Shown in pieces: positions 14,647-21,874 of a stretch of 24,379 nucleotides of DNA (position 1 is its first letter; every line of letters begins with the position of its first letter). Made by a program: the position numbers and the translations under genes. This stretch comes from an uncultured Clostridia bacterium (GTDB lineage Bacteria; Bacillota; Clostridia; TANB77; CAG-508). Below the pieces are notes generated by a model. The model did no database searches. It was not told the DNA's origin and saw only the letters and a list, made by a program, of their open reading frames with translations. The stretch covers positions 1-24,379 of the forward strand of contig CANQZP010000013.1 of assembly GCA_947628395.1 (NCBI GenBank), written 5' to 3'.

Positions 14647-16545
14647 TTTAAAGAAGAAATATCAGGATATTTAGAAAAATTAGAAATATATAAAGCAAAT
14701 AAATCAATAGGAAATTATTTAAACGAGCAGTCTGATGTGGAAACTTTACTTGCAGATAAGGGAAGTTTATATTGTGATGGAAAGATTCTAGAAGGGCAAA
14801 CTATAAAAAATATTATTGATGATTTTGATGAAAAATATAATGATAAACTTTTGGTATTAAAAGGTGAAATGTGGATTACTCAAGTAGCAACAGAACAAGA
14901 AATTGATTGGGCAAAAGATTTAGGAGTAAAAGAAGTTCCTCTTGATATTGAAATATCAGAAGGTAAAGTTTCTTTAAAATCTACAGATGAAAATTTAGAA
15001 TATTTAAAATCTGAAAATGGTACAATAACAATACCTAGTTTTGTAACTAGCATAAATAGTGGAGTTTTTAATGGAGTAGATGCAACTACTGTTATAATTC
15101 CACCTACAGTTGAGAGAATTGAAGCAAATGCGTTTTCAAATAATAAAACGATTACTAGTATAATATTTGATGATATAGAAAATTCTAAGTGTACATATAT
15201 TGGAGCAAGTGCTTTTGAAAGTACTAATATTACAGAAATTGTTTTACCTGATTCTGTAAGTTCGTTAGGCGATTGTGCTTTTAGATTTTGCTCGAATTTA
15301 AAGGAGGCTAATATACCTAAAAGTTTAAAAGTTATTCCTGGATATTTGTTTGCAAGTTCAAAAATAACAAGTATAGAAATTCCAGAAGGAGTAACTACTC
15401 TTAATCAGGCATGTTTTAGACAATGTTCTTTATTACAAAAAATAAATATTCCGAGTACTGTAACTTCTTTGGGGGCTGAAATATTTTATCTAGATAATAA
15501 CTTAGAAGAAGTTATATTAGATACTGATAAGTATGTATTTAATGAAGATGAAACTATTTTAATGGATAAAGATAAAAAAAAGGTGTATGAAATTTTTACA
15601 AATAAATTAAAGAATAAAATTATAAATATTCCTGAAAATGTTAATAGAATTTTAGTTAGATGTTTTACTAAAAATGATGTAGATAATATTGAAATAAAAA
15701 TACCTTCTAGCGTTAATGTTATCGACAGTGCAGCTTTTACTACAATAGAAAATATAAATGGAAGTTTTGAAGTTGATAAAGATAATATAAAGTATGCAAA
15801 TACAGCTGACAAAAAAGGAATATATGAAAAAGAAAATGGTAAATTAATTAGGATGTTTACAGGAACTGATAGTAGCATTACTATAGATGAAAACATAAAA
15901 GTAATAGGAGAACAATGTTTAAATTCTACAATTATTACTTCAATAACACTACCTGATAATTTGCAAGTTTTAGAAGATTATTCATTATTTGGCTTATCGA
16001 AATTAAAAACAGTAATTTTACCCAATAATATTTCTAGTATTGCTGGGGGTGGGCTTGTTTTTCCTCATAATGTAGAGCTAAAATGGAAAAATTCAACAAA
16101 TGAAGGGACTAATTATAAAATAGATACATTTAAGAACCAACAAGGTAAAAGTTTGATAAAAAAAGATGATAATACTTTAATATGGGTTTCATATAATTCA
16201 TCTGAAAATATATCAGCTTCAGATTTTCCAAATGGAATTAAAAAAATAGCTCATTGTTGTTTTAGGGGTAAAAATTATAATTTATTAGAATTACCTGATT
16301 CAATAGAAGAATTATTAGGTAATCCTTTTGTAGAGTCATATGTTAAAAATCTTTATATACCTAGCAGTGTTAATACAATTTCTCAATTGAATGGTCCGGG
16401 ACTAAAATATATTTGTATTGATAAGCCTAGTAATTCAATTTCAGGTTCGCCTTGGGGAGCTCCATCTGGGGATAGGTCAATAGTTTGGAATGACAGTAGT
16501 ATTTTAGGTGGTAAAAATTTAAAAGATTGGTTTAACAGTTTATAA
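14467..16545 (+). CDS. Prepilin-like surface protein with BspA-type leucine-rich repeats
   Basis: The 692-residue product has the same 22-residue leader plan as the protein at 153 (MKNKFITKGVGAGLVSARKE then MG) and ITLIALVITIIILLILAGV, so a prepilin peptidase could cut after G22. After the helix (about 23-48) and a helical linker come BspA/LRR_5-type repeats (about 185-690), recognisable by IxIPxxVxxIxxxAFxxxxxLxxIxLP periods such as ITEIVLPDSVSSLGDCAF and ITSIEIPEGVTTLNQACF. A repeat-poor interval lies near 355-420. Such LRR proteins are usually surface-exposed binding proteins, but the ligand is unknown. The N-terminal module is shared with the GLUG gene while the rest is unrelated. No in-frame CGG and no frameshift are present. 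Confidence 0.85.
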   Translation: MKNKFITKGVGAGLVSARKEMGITLIALVITIIILLILAGVTIAMVVGDNGILTRAREAKFKEEISGYLEKLEIYKANKSIGNYLNEQSDVETLLADKGSLYCDGKILEGQTIKNIIDDFDEKYNDKLLVLKGEMWITQVATEQEIDWAKDLGVKEVPLDIEISEGKVSLKSTDENLEYLKSENGTITIPSFVTSINSGVFNGVDATTVIIPPTVERIEANAFSNNKTITSIIFDDIENSKCTYIGASAFESTNITEIVLPDSVSSLGDCAFRFCSNLKEANIPKSLKVIPGYLFASSKITSIEIPEGVTTLNQACFRQCSLLQKINIPSTVTSLGAEIFYLDNNLEEVILDTDKYVFNEDETILMDKDKKKVYEIFTNKLKNKIINIPENVNRILVRCFTKNDVDNIEIKIPSSVNVIDSAAFTTIENINGSFEVDKDNIKYANTADKKGIYEKENGKLIRMFTGTDSSITIDENIKVIGEQCLNSTIITSITLPDNLQVLEDYSLFGLSKLKTVILPNNISSIAGGGLVFPHNVELKWKNSTNEGTNYKIDTFKNQQGKSLIKKDDNTLIWVSYNSSENISASDFPNGIKKIAHCCFRGKNYNLLELPDSIEELLGNPFVESYVKNLYIPSSVNTISQLNGPGLKYICIDKPSNSISGSPWGAPSGDRSIVWNDSSILGGKNLKDWFNSL

Positions 16546-16600
16546 AATGCACTAAATTGTTTGTGCTTCGTAATGGAAAAAATGGACTTGGAAAAATACT

Positions 16601-16670
16601 AAAAAGGAACACATACTGAGTGGATATTAAAATTTTTAATGTACGCCTTGGGGTGTTTCTTTTTGTATTT
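16601..16670 (+). terminator. Probable terminator of the LRR gene
   Basis: AAAAAGGAACAC (16601-16612) pairs with GTGTTTCTTTTT (16653-16664) with one G-U. The ~40-base apical region has a smaller stem (ATATTAAAA / TTTTTAATGT). T-rich sequence follows to about 16670. The rest of the gene-free stretch 16546-16714 shows nothing else I can name. Confidence 0.6.
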
Positions 16671-16714
16671 TTATGAATAATTTAACAATTTTAGAAAATA
16701 ATAATATAATATAA

Positions 16715-16743
16715 TTGACAACACGTATTATACGTAGTATAAT
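16715..16743 (+). promoter_or_regulatory. Consensus promoter of hicAB
   Basis: TTGACA (16715-16720), 17 bases and TATAAT (16738-16743). This is a perfect sigma-A consensus on both hexamers, ending only about nine bases before the AGGAGG of hicA. Confidence 0.9.
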
Positions 16744-16744
16744 A
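16726..16744. promoter_or_regulatory. Palindromic operator in the hicAB promoter
   Basis: TATTATAC-GTA-GTATAATA is a perfect inverted repeat with 8-base arms. It covers the spacer and the -10 box, where bound antitoxin would block RNA polymerase. HicB proteins with ribbon-helix-helix tails are known to autorepress, so this is the expected HicB site. Confidence 0.75.
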
Positions 16745-16766
16745 TAATTGTTAGGAGGAAATGGTT

Positions 16767-16950
16767 ATGACTTTTCGTGAGTTAGAGAAAATGATTATCT
16801 CCAAAGGTTGGTATCATCACCATACTAACGGTTCACATTACATATATAGGCATAATAAGATAAAACGGAAGTATAATTGTACCAAACCATAAAGGAGATA
16901 TACCAATAGGAACTCTTAACAATATCCTAAAGCAAGCAGGGTTAAAATAA
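16767..16950 (+). CDS. hicA: HicA-family mRNA interferase toxin, complete only with a +1 shift at CGG
   Basis: HicA toxins are small dsRBD-fold RNases that cut mRNA and are blocked by HicB. The start MTFRELEKMI fits the family, and KGWYHHHTNGSHYIYRH carries the catalytic-His region (GSHYIYRH). Frame 0 gives only 41 residues, ending at TAA 16890-16892. Skipping the C of CGG (16866-16868, codon 34) restores GSIIVPNHKGD and IPIGTLNNILKQAGLK, the canonical HicA C-terminus, to the stop at 16948-16950 (60 residues). ATG 16767 is chosen over the in-frame ATG 16761 because AGGAGG (16753-16758) is eight bases upstream of it. hicB follows after 37 bases. Toxin output would depend on efficient recoding. 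Confidence 0.85.
16866..16869 (+). other. Putative +1 recoding site CGG-A (hicA)
   Basis: CGG follows AAA in hicA. Frame 0 then runs AAG TAT AAT TGT ACC AAA CCA TAA. Skipping C reads GGA AGT ATA ATT GTA CCA, matching the family pattern Gly-x-hydrophobic-x-Val-Pro. AAC GGT at 16827-16832 in the same gene contains CGG out of frame without any shift. Confidence 0.75.
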
Positions 16951-16987
16951 GCCCTCTTGCATAATATAATTAAGGAGATGTATATTT

Positions 16988-17437
16988 ATGAAGGTTATTT
17001 ATCCAGTATTGTTTTATGAAGAAAAAGAAGGTGGATATTCTGTATTTGTTCCAGACCTTGAAAAACAATTAAATACAACAGCTTCTACTTGTGGAAATAC
17101 ATTAGAAGAAGCAATGTATATGGCAGAGGATTTGATAGCTAGTTTAGTACTAGATGAGATTGAAGAAGGCAATAAAATACCAAATGCAAGTAAAATTGAG
17201 GATATAACGTTTGAAGAATTGGAAGATAATTTAAAGATTAAAGATTGGAACTATGTATCTAAATTTAAAACATATATATGTGTAGATATTAGTTTATTTG
17301 CTCAAAAGTGGGGAAAAGAATTGGTAAAGAAAACAGTAAATATTCCTAAATGGGTAAATACAAAAGCAGAAGAATTAAAAATAAATTTTTCTAAAACATT
17401 AGAAGAGGCATTATTACAAAAAATATATAAAGAATAA
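16988..17437 (+). CDS. hicB: HicB-family antitoxin with ribbon-helix-helix tail
   Basis: The 149-residue protein begins with the HicB RNase H-like antitoxin fold: IYPVLFYEEKEGGYSVFVPDL (residues 4-24, the YxxxFxxDxxGxxVxxPDL-type signature), then CGNTLEEAMYMAEDLIASLV. The C-terminal third (VNIPKWVNTKAEELKINFSK at about 113-132, then TLEEALLQKI) resembles the RHH DNA-binding domain of autoregulatory HicB proteins. It would neutralise HicA and bind the operator at 16726-16744. AAGGAG lies ten bases before the ATG. A convergent terminator follows. No in-frame CGG is present, so antitoxin production would not need the recoding that the toxin does. Confidence 0.9.
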   Translation: MKVIYPVLFYEEKEGGYSVFVPDLEKQLNTTASTCGNTLEEAMYMAEDLIASLVLDEIEEGNKIPNASKIEDITFEELEDNLKIKDWNYVSKFKTYICVDISLFAQKWGKELVKKTVNIPKWVNTKAEELKINFSKTLEEALLQKIYKE

Positions 17438-17476
17438 TCAAAGATTTCGATTTATTCGTACAATAAATTTTCGAAA

Positions 17477-17505
17477 AAAATAAGATGCGTAAGGCATCTT
17501 ATTTT
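17477..17505. terminator. Convergent bidirectional terminator
   Basis: AAAATAAGATGC (17477-17488), loop GTAAG, and GCATCTTATTTT (17494-17505) form a perfect 12-base-pair stem with A runs on the left and T-rich sequence on the right. It lies between hicB and the minus-strand gene, and overlaps the stop codon of the latter. Confidence 0.85.
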
Positions 17506-17957
17506 ATATCAACTTTTAATTTTTCAACAAAACTTTTTTCAGGAATATTTTTATCATTTTTAATTTTTCTTTTCTTAATTTTTGGTTTCTTTTTTGAGGG
17601 TACTAAATCGGTAGTATTTTCAAAATCTTCTACAAGAGATATACCTTGACTTTCTAATAATTTATTAAGTTTAAAAGATACAACATTTAGTCTTTTTAAT
17701 ATTTTCATTTCTAAATATGCTTGCTGGATTTTAAATTCTAATGCACTTGTAAGAATAAAACCTATAATAAATATTGTAACAGCAGTACCAAACATTATCA
17801 TGTTTCCAATTTTTTGTTCTAATTCTACAATATCAGTTAAAAATTCACTAAGTATAAATGAACCAACTAATCCTAAAATTACAAATGCAAAAATAAATAA
17901 GTATCTACGAATTCTCATAAAAATAATAGTTCTTTTAAAAGCTCTTTCTCTATACAT
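17499..17957 (-). CDS. Small two-helix membrane protein, function unknown
   Basis: I do not recognise the family. The 152-residue protein has a basic N-terminus, two hydrophobic helices (about 16-38 and 50-72), a helical stretch rich in Lys and Leu (about 75-105) and a strongly basic tail (SKKKPKIKKRKIKNDKN at about 125-141), which would be cytoplasmic. AGGGAGA lies about nine bases before the ATG. A good promoter (17989-18017, minus) supports independent expression. It sits between hicAB and the divergently oriented spoIIIA operon, in whose upstream region its promoter lies. A sporulation link is possible from location only. Confidence 0.7.
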   Translation of the reverse strand: MYRERAFKRTIIFMRIRRYLFIFAFVILGLVGSFILSEFLTDIVELEQKIGNMIMFGTAVTIFIIGFILTSALEFKIQQAYLEMKILKRLNVVSFKLNKLLESQGISLVEDFENTTDLVPSKKKPKIKKRKIKNDKNIPEKSFVEKLKVDIK

Positions 17958-17988
17958 AACTTTTCTCTCCCTAAATCAATATAACATA

Positions 17989-18017
17989 ATATTACTTCAT
18001 TTTTTCTCCTACGTCAA
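17989..18017 (-). promoter_or_regulatory. Promoter of the minus-strand membrane protein gene
   Basis: On the minus strand, TTGACG (complement of 18012-18017), 17 bases and TAATAT (complement of 17989-17994). The spoIIIA operon must start in the remaining 18018-18074. There, CATATATA near 18044-18051 resembles a sigma-E -10 box, but I cannot place a matching -35. Confidence 0.55.
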
Positions 18018-18074
18018 TATTAAGTTCTAAAAAATTTTTTTTAGCATATATATATTAATAAAAGGAGCTAAAAA

Positions 18075-18989
18075 ATGGACATACTAAAATATTTGAGTCA
18101 AAATATTCAAAATGTTATATCTAGCACTTTAAATCAAGAAATATTTAAGTTTATTGAAGAAATAAGATTAAGAGCAAATCAAAAAATAATAATAAAATTA
18201 GTAAATCAAGAAATAATTTTAGACTATATAGTTACGACAGAAGACCTATTAAAAACAATAGAAAAGTTAACAGAAAATTCCATATATACATATCAAAATC
18301 AAATATGTAATGGCTTTATTACTGTAAAAGGTGGTCATAGAGTAGGAATTACTGGAAATGTTGCTATAGAAAATGATGCAGTTGTAAATATAGTATATGT
18401 ATATAGTTTAAACTTTAGAATAGCTAGAGAAATAAAGGGAAGTAGTAACTTTTTATTAGATTACATATATAAATCGAATAATTCAATATATAACACTTTA
18501 ATTTTAGGAGCACCGGGAAGTGGGAAGACCACGGTTCTTAGGGATATTATAAGAAATATAAGTAATGGAGAATATGGAAAACAAGGTTTAAATATAGGAG
18601 TAATAGATGAACGTTCAGAAATTTCAGCAATGTATAAAGGAATACCACAAACAGATTTAGGAATTAGAACTGATGTATTAGAAAATATTCCCAAAGTATT
18701 AGGAATAAAAATGATGATAAGATCAATGGCTCCAGATGTTATTGCTGTAGATGAAATAGGAGGAAGTAAAGAAGCAGATTCGATAAATTATGCAATGTGT
18801 TCAGGTGTAAATGGTATTTTTACAGCACATGGAGAATCTTTAAGAGATATAAAATCAAATCCAGAACTTAGAAAGCTTATTGATAAAAAAATAATAGAAA
18901 GAATATTAGTTTTATCAAAAGAGAAAAAAGGTATGCTTGCTAAAAAATACTATTTAGATAAGACAAAATGTGAATATAGAGAAATGTAG
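18075..18989 (+). CDS. spoIIIAA: Stage III sporulation protein AA, ATPase
   Basis: SpoIIIAA is the secretion-type ATPase of the SpoIIIA-SpoIIQ complex that connects mother cell and forespore. Its 304 residues contain Walker A GAPGSGKTT (145-153), the DERSE motif (ERSEIS, after VID) and Walker B VIAVDEIGG (D226, E227), followed by FTAHGESL. KGGHRVGITGNV near residue 90 is typical of the family's N-terminal part. AAAGGAG ends eight bases before the ATG. It is the first gene of an eight-gene cluster, probably under sigma-E as in Bacillus, though no clear sigma-E promoter is visible. Confidence 0.97.
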   Translation: MDILKYLSQNIQNVISSTLNQEIFKFIEEIRLRANQKIIIKLVNQEIILDYIVTTEDLLKTIEKLTENSIYTYQNQICNGFITVKGGHRVGITGNVAIENDAVVNIVYVYSLNFRIAREIKGSSNFLLDYIYKSNNSIYNTLILGAPGSGKTTVLRDIIRNISNGEYGKQGLNIGVIDERSEISAMYKGIPQTDLGIRTDVLENIPKVLGIKMMIRSMAPDVIAVDEIGGSKEADSINYAMCSGVNGIFTAHGESLRDIKSNPELRKLIDKKIIERILVLSKEKKGMLAKKYYLDKTKCEYREM

Positions 18990-18998
18990 GAGGTTAGT

Positions 18999-19508
18999 AT
19001 GATTATTATAAAAATAATTATATCAATTTTTATAATTTTCTGCGCTACTAATATTGGAATTTTAATTTCTAAGAAATATTTATATAGGCTAGAGGAATTA
19101 GATGAAATAAAAAATTGTTTTAATATCATGGAAACAAAAATAAGATTTACTTATGAGCCTATAAATCAGATTTTTTCAGAACTAGCTGAGATTTCAAGTC
19201 CTGATATTAGAATAATGTTTGATAATATCATAAAAAACATAGAAAAATATGGAGCGAAAGAAGGATGGGAAAAGGGAATAAAAATTAGTGAGATGAGTAT
19301 TACAAAAGAAGATAAGGAAATATTAAAAGGGTTTGGAAAGATGCTTGGGAAAACTGATAAAGATGGACAACTAAGCGAGATTTCCCTTACAGTTTCATTA
19401 TTAGATAGACAAATAAAACAGGCAGAATTTGAAAAAAACAAAAATGAAAAGTTTTATAAGAAAATGGGACTTATAGCTGGTATGGGGTTAGTAATCATTT
19501 TAATTTAA
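18999..19508 (+). CDS. spoIIIAB: Stage III sporulation protein AB
   Basis: The 169-residue protein has an N-terminal transmembrane helix (about 3-22), the conserved RLEELDEIKNCFNIMETKIRF block just after it, a long amphipathic helical middle, and a C-terminal hydrophobic segment (about 155-169), as in SpoIIIAB. It resembles the GspF-like platform component of secretion systems and works with the SpoIIIAA ATPase in the mother-cell membrane. AGGAGG overlaps the end of spoIIIAA, ten bases away from the start. Position and length agree with the family. Confidence 0.95.
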   Translation: MIIIKIIISIFIIFCATNIGILISKKYLYRLEELDEIKNCFNIMETKIRFTYEPINQIFSELAEISSPDIRIMFDNIIKNIEKYGAKEGWEKGIKISEMSITKEDKEILKGFGKMLGKTDKDGQLSEISLTVSLLDRQIKQAEFEKNKNEKFYKKMGLIAGMGLVIILI

Positions 19509-19531
19509 GAATATAGGAGAAGTTAAAAAAT

Positions 19532-19726
19532 ATGGATATTAATTTATTATTTAAAATTGCGGCAATTGGAATATTGGTTGCTGTATTAAATCAAGTTTTA
19601 GTAAGGGCTGGAAGGGAAGATCAAGCTATGATGACGACTTTAGCTGGAATTGTAATTGTTCTTTCAATTGTAATTAATGAGATTAGTGATTTGTTTACAA
19701 ATGTAAGAACAATATTTAATTTGTAA
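19532..19726 (+). CDS. spoIIIAC: Stage III sporulation protein AC
   Basis: This 64-residue membrane protein has two hydrophobic helices (about 5-24 and 34-56) joined by VRAGREDQAMM, the family signature between the helices. It is a small membrane component of the SpoIIIA channel, paralogous to the start of SpoIIIAD. It lies between spoIIIAB and spoIIIAD with a normal ribosome binding site (ATAGGAGA). The out-of-frame CGG in GCG GCA near 19560 has no effect on reading. Confidence 0.95.
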   Translation: MDINLLFKIAAIGILVAVLNQVLVRAGREDQAMMTTLAGIVIVLSIVINEISDLFTNVRTIFNL

Positions 19727-19747
19727 AGTTAAATACAGGAGAAGTTT

Positions 19748-20135
19748 ATGGATATTATAAAAATTATTCGGAGTAGGACTAATTGCCCTTTTAATAATTG
19801 TAATTTTAAAACAATACAAGCCAGAATTTGTAATGTATGTATCTATAGCTGCTGGAGTAATTATATTTCTATTAGTAATAGACAAGCTAAAAAATATAAT
19901 AGATTTATTTGTAAATTTATCTAATAGAGCTGGAGCAAATACACAATTTATAAGCTTACTTATAAAAATTACAGGAATAGCTATTATTACTGAATTTGCT
20001 GTTAGTATTTGCAAAGACAGTGGAGAAAGTGCAATAGCTTCAAAAATAGATTTAGGAGGTAAAATTTTAATTATTGGAACGTCTATTCCTATTATTACTG
20101 CATTATTAGAAACATTGATTACAATACTTCCATAA
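19748..20135 (+). CDS. spoIIIAD: Stage III sporulation protein AD, complete only with a +1 shift at CGG
   Basis: The ATG at 19748, five bases after AGGAGA (19737-19742), begins MDIIKII, then CGG (19769-19771, codon 8). Frame 0 then reads a hydrophilic, Cys-rich, non-family sequence. Skipping the C gives GVGLIALLIIVILKQYKPEF and continues without interruption to the stop at 20133-20135. The result is a 128-residue protein of the normal SpoIIIAD length with its helices (about 5-22, 28-46, 65-85 and 108-125). A start at ATG 19833 would delete the first helix and has no good ribosome binding site. SpoIIIAD is a membrane component of the sporulation channel and is required for sporulation in Bacillus, which argues against gene loss. 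Confidence 0.9.
19769..19772 (+). other. Putative +1 recoding site CGG-A (spoIIIAD)
   Basis: CGG follows ATT ATT near the start of spoIIIAD. Skipping C reads GGA GTA GGA CTA, giving the family's IxGxGLI motif, so the position corresponds to Gly. This is the clearest site because frame 0 stays open for dozens of codons after CGG but encodes nonsense, while the +1 frame gives the whole protein. Confidence 0.8.
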
Positions 20136-20150
20136 ATTTAAGAGGTACTT

Positions 20151-21278
20151 ATGAAAAAAATAATCTTAATTTTTTTTATATTAATTATAAATTGTAATTT
20201 AAGCATAGCAGCTAATGAAGAAGTAATTGATTCACAAAAGGATGCTTTTGGAATTAATGATTTTTTAAAATCAGCAAAAGAATATGGTGGAGATGAATTT
20301 GATGATATAAATTATGATGAACTATTCAAAGAATCAATTTCAGGAAATGTAAATACAAATTTTATTTTTTCAAAAGGCTGGAACATATTAGGTAGTGAAT
20401 TAAAAAGTGGAATCAATATGTTAGGAACAATTTTAGTTATCATTGTTATACATAGTATTTTAAAAAGTGTTGTAGAAAGTCTTGGAAATGAAGATACAGG
20501 AAAGATTGCTTATTTTGTACAATTTATATTAATAGTAGTAATACTGATGAAATCTTATAGTGAAATTCTGAAAAACATAAATGAAACGATAACAATGTTA
20601 ACAGATTTTACATATATACTAATGCCTCTTTTAATAACAATAATGACAGCAACAGGGAATTTTGTATCTGGAGGCGTAATTCAGCCACTTATATTATTTG
20701 CAATTACCTTTATTGGAAAATTTATTGTTAATATAATATTCCCAATCTTAATAGTTTCAACTGTTTTAGGAATCGTTTCAAATCTTTCAGATAAAATACA
20801 GGTAGAAAAATTGTCTAAATATTTTAAATCAACAATTGTTTGGGTTCTATGTATAGTTCTTACTATTTTTACAGGAATATTATCATTAGAAACAAGTCTA
20901 ACCAAAGGCGTAGATCAGATAAGTGTAAAAACAACTAAAGCAGCAATATCTAGTTTTGTACCTGTTGTTGGAAAGATATTAGGAGATACAGTAGAAACAG
21001 TTTTTGGCTGTGCTGGAATTATAAAAAACGCTGTTGGTTTTGTTGGTGTAATAGGAGTAGTTTCAATATGTATTTTACCAGTGATAAGAGTTGGAATTTT
21101 AACATTAACATATTATTTGGCGAGTGGGTTTTGTGAAATAATTGCTGATAAAAAAATCGTAAATATTCTAGAACAAATGGGTGATACTTTTAAAATATTA
21201 TTTGGAATTCTTACAAGTATTTCTTTAATGATGATTATTGCAATTAGTATTATGATGAAAATCAGTGTAGGAACTTAA
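20151..21278 (+). CDS. spoIIIAE: Stage III sporulation protein AE
   Basis: The 375-residue polytopic protein has a signal-peptide-like N-terminus (KKIILIFFILIINCNLSIA, cut probably after Ala), an extracytoplasmic acidic segment (about 22-75) and some seven hydrophobic segments between about 85 and 372. The blocks SFVPVVGKILGDTVETVFGC and GSELKSGINMLGTIL are typical of SpoIIIAE. It is the largest membrane subunit of the SpoIIIA complex. It starts 15 bases after spoIIIAD. Confidence 0.95.
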   Translation: MKKIILIFFILIINCNLSIAANEEVIDSQKDAFGINDFLKSAKEYGGDEFDDINYDELFKESISGNVNTNFIFSKGWNILGSELKSGINMLGTILVIIVIHSILKSVVESLGNEDTGKIAYFVQFILIVVILMKSYSEILKNINETITMLTDFTYILMPLLITIMTATGNFVSGGVIQPLILFAITFIGKFIVNIIFPILIVSTVLGIVSNLSDKIQVEKLSKYFKSTIVWVLCIVLTIFTGILSLETSLTKGVDQISVKTTKAAISSFVPVVGKILGDTVETVFGCAGIIKNAVGFVGVIGVVSICILPVIRVGILTLTYYLASGFCEIIADKKIVNILEQMGDTFKILFGILTSISLMMIIAISIMMKISVGT

Positions 21279-21301
21279 GAAAAAAGAAAGGATATTCAAA
21301 A

Positions 21302-21874
21302 ATGGTTGAATTTATCAGCTCTTGGGCTGAGCAAATAATTGTATCTTTGATAATAGTTATAGTTTTTGAACTGATAATTCCTGAAGGAAAAAATAAGAAA
21401 TACATAAAACTTGTAATGGGAATTTTTATACTATATTCGATAATAAGCCCAATAACAGGTAACAAGTTAAAAAATATAGATATTGAAAGTATAGTAGAAG
21501 AAAGCAATATAGCTACTACATCTACAAATAATGTCTCATATTCGGTTGTAGATAGTAATATTGAAAAATTATATGAGAAAAATTTGAAAGAAAATATACA
21601 AGATACATTAAATAAAAATGGATATACTGCAGACAATATTGTGTTAAAAATAAATTATGAGGAGGGAGATAATTATGGAGAAGTAGAAAATATCCAGGTT
21701 GATATATCAAAAGGAGTAACAAAAAATGATAATAATATAAAAATAGAGGAAGTAAATGTTAGTGATTCAAAAGAGACAAAAAGTAATATTTCTAATGATG
21801 AAGCGGAAAATATAAAGAAGATATTATCAGAGACTTATGGAACTAAAATGGAAAATATTATTATAGGTGGGTAA
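21302..21874 (+). CDS. spoIIIAF: Stage III sporulation protein AF
   Basis: The 190-residue protein has two N-terminal hydrophobic helices (about 8-24 and 36-53) separated by IPEGKNKKYIKLVMG, the family hallmark. An extracytoplasmic domain with an alpha/beta ring-building-like pattern follows (about 75-190; ENIKKILSETYGTKMENIIIGG at the end matches the usual terminus). SpoIIIAF forms part of the ring assembly in the intermembrane space. Its stop overlaps the spoIIIAG start (TAATG). Confidence 0.93.
   Translation: MVEFISSWAEQIIVSLIIVIVFELIIPEGKNKKYIKLVMGIFILYSIISPITGNKLKNIDIESIVEESNIATTSTNNVSYSVVDSNIEKLYEKNLKENIQDTLNKNGYTADNIVLKINYEEGDNYGEVENIQVDISKGVTKNDNNIKIEEVNVSDSKETKSNISNDEAENIKKILSETYGTKMENIIIGG

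Noticed and set aside
1518..19772. Random sequencing or assembly indels as the cause of the four frame changes
   Set aside because: Random +1 errors would not all fall on CGG-A, would not use up every in-frame CGG, and would also appear in homopolymer A/T runs, where I found none. It remains possible in principle and read data should be checked.
1518..19772. Classical +1 programmed frameshift by P-site slippage on a shared heptamer, as in prfB
   Set aside because: The preceding codons are AAT, TTA, AAA and ATT, whose tRNAs would re-pair poorly one base on. There is no common upstream Shine-Dalgarno-like element and no nearby stop codon at the spoIIIAD site.
1518..19772. CGG reassigned to another amino acid
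   Set aside because: A reassigned codon would keep the frame, but the downstream homologous sequence is in the +1 frame in all four genes.
19833..20135. Short 100-residue SpoIIIAD starting at ATG 19833
   Set aside because: It would lack the first transmembrane helix and has no suitable ribosome binding site, whereas 19748 has AGGAGA and encodes the family N-terminus.
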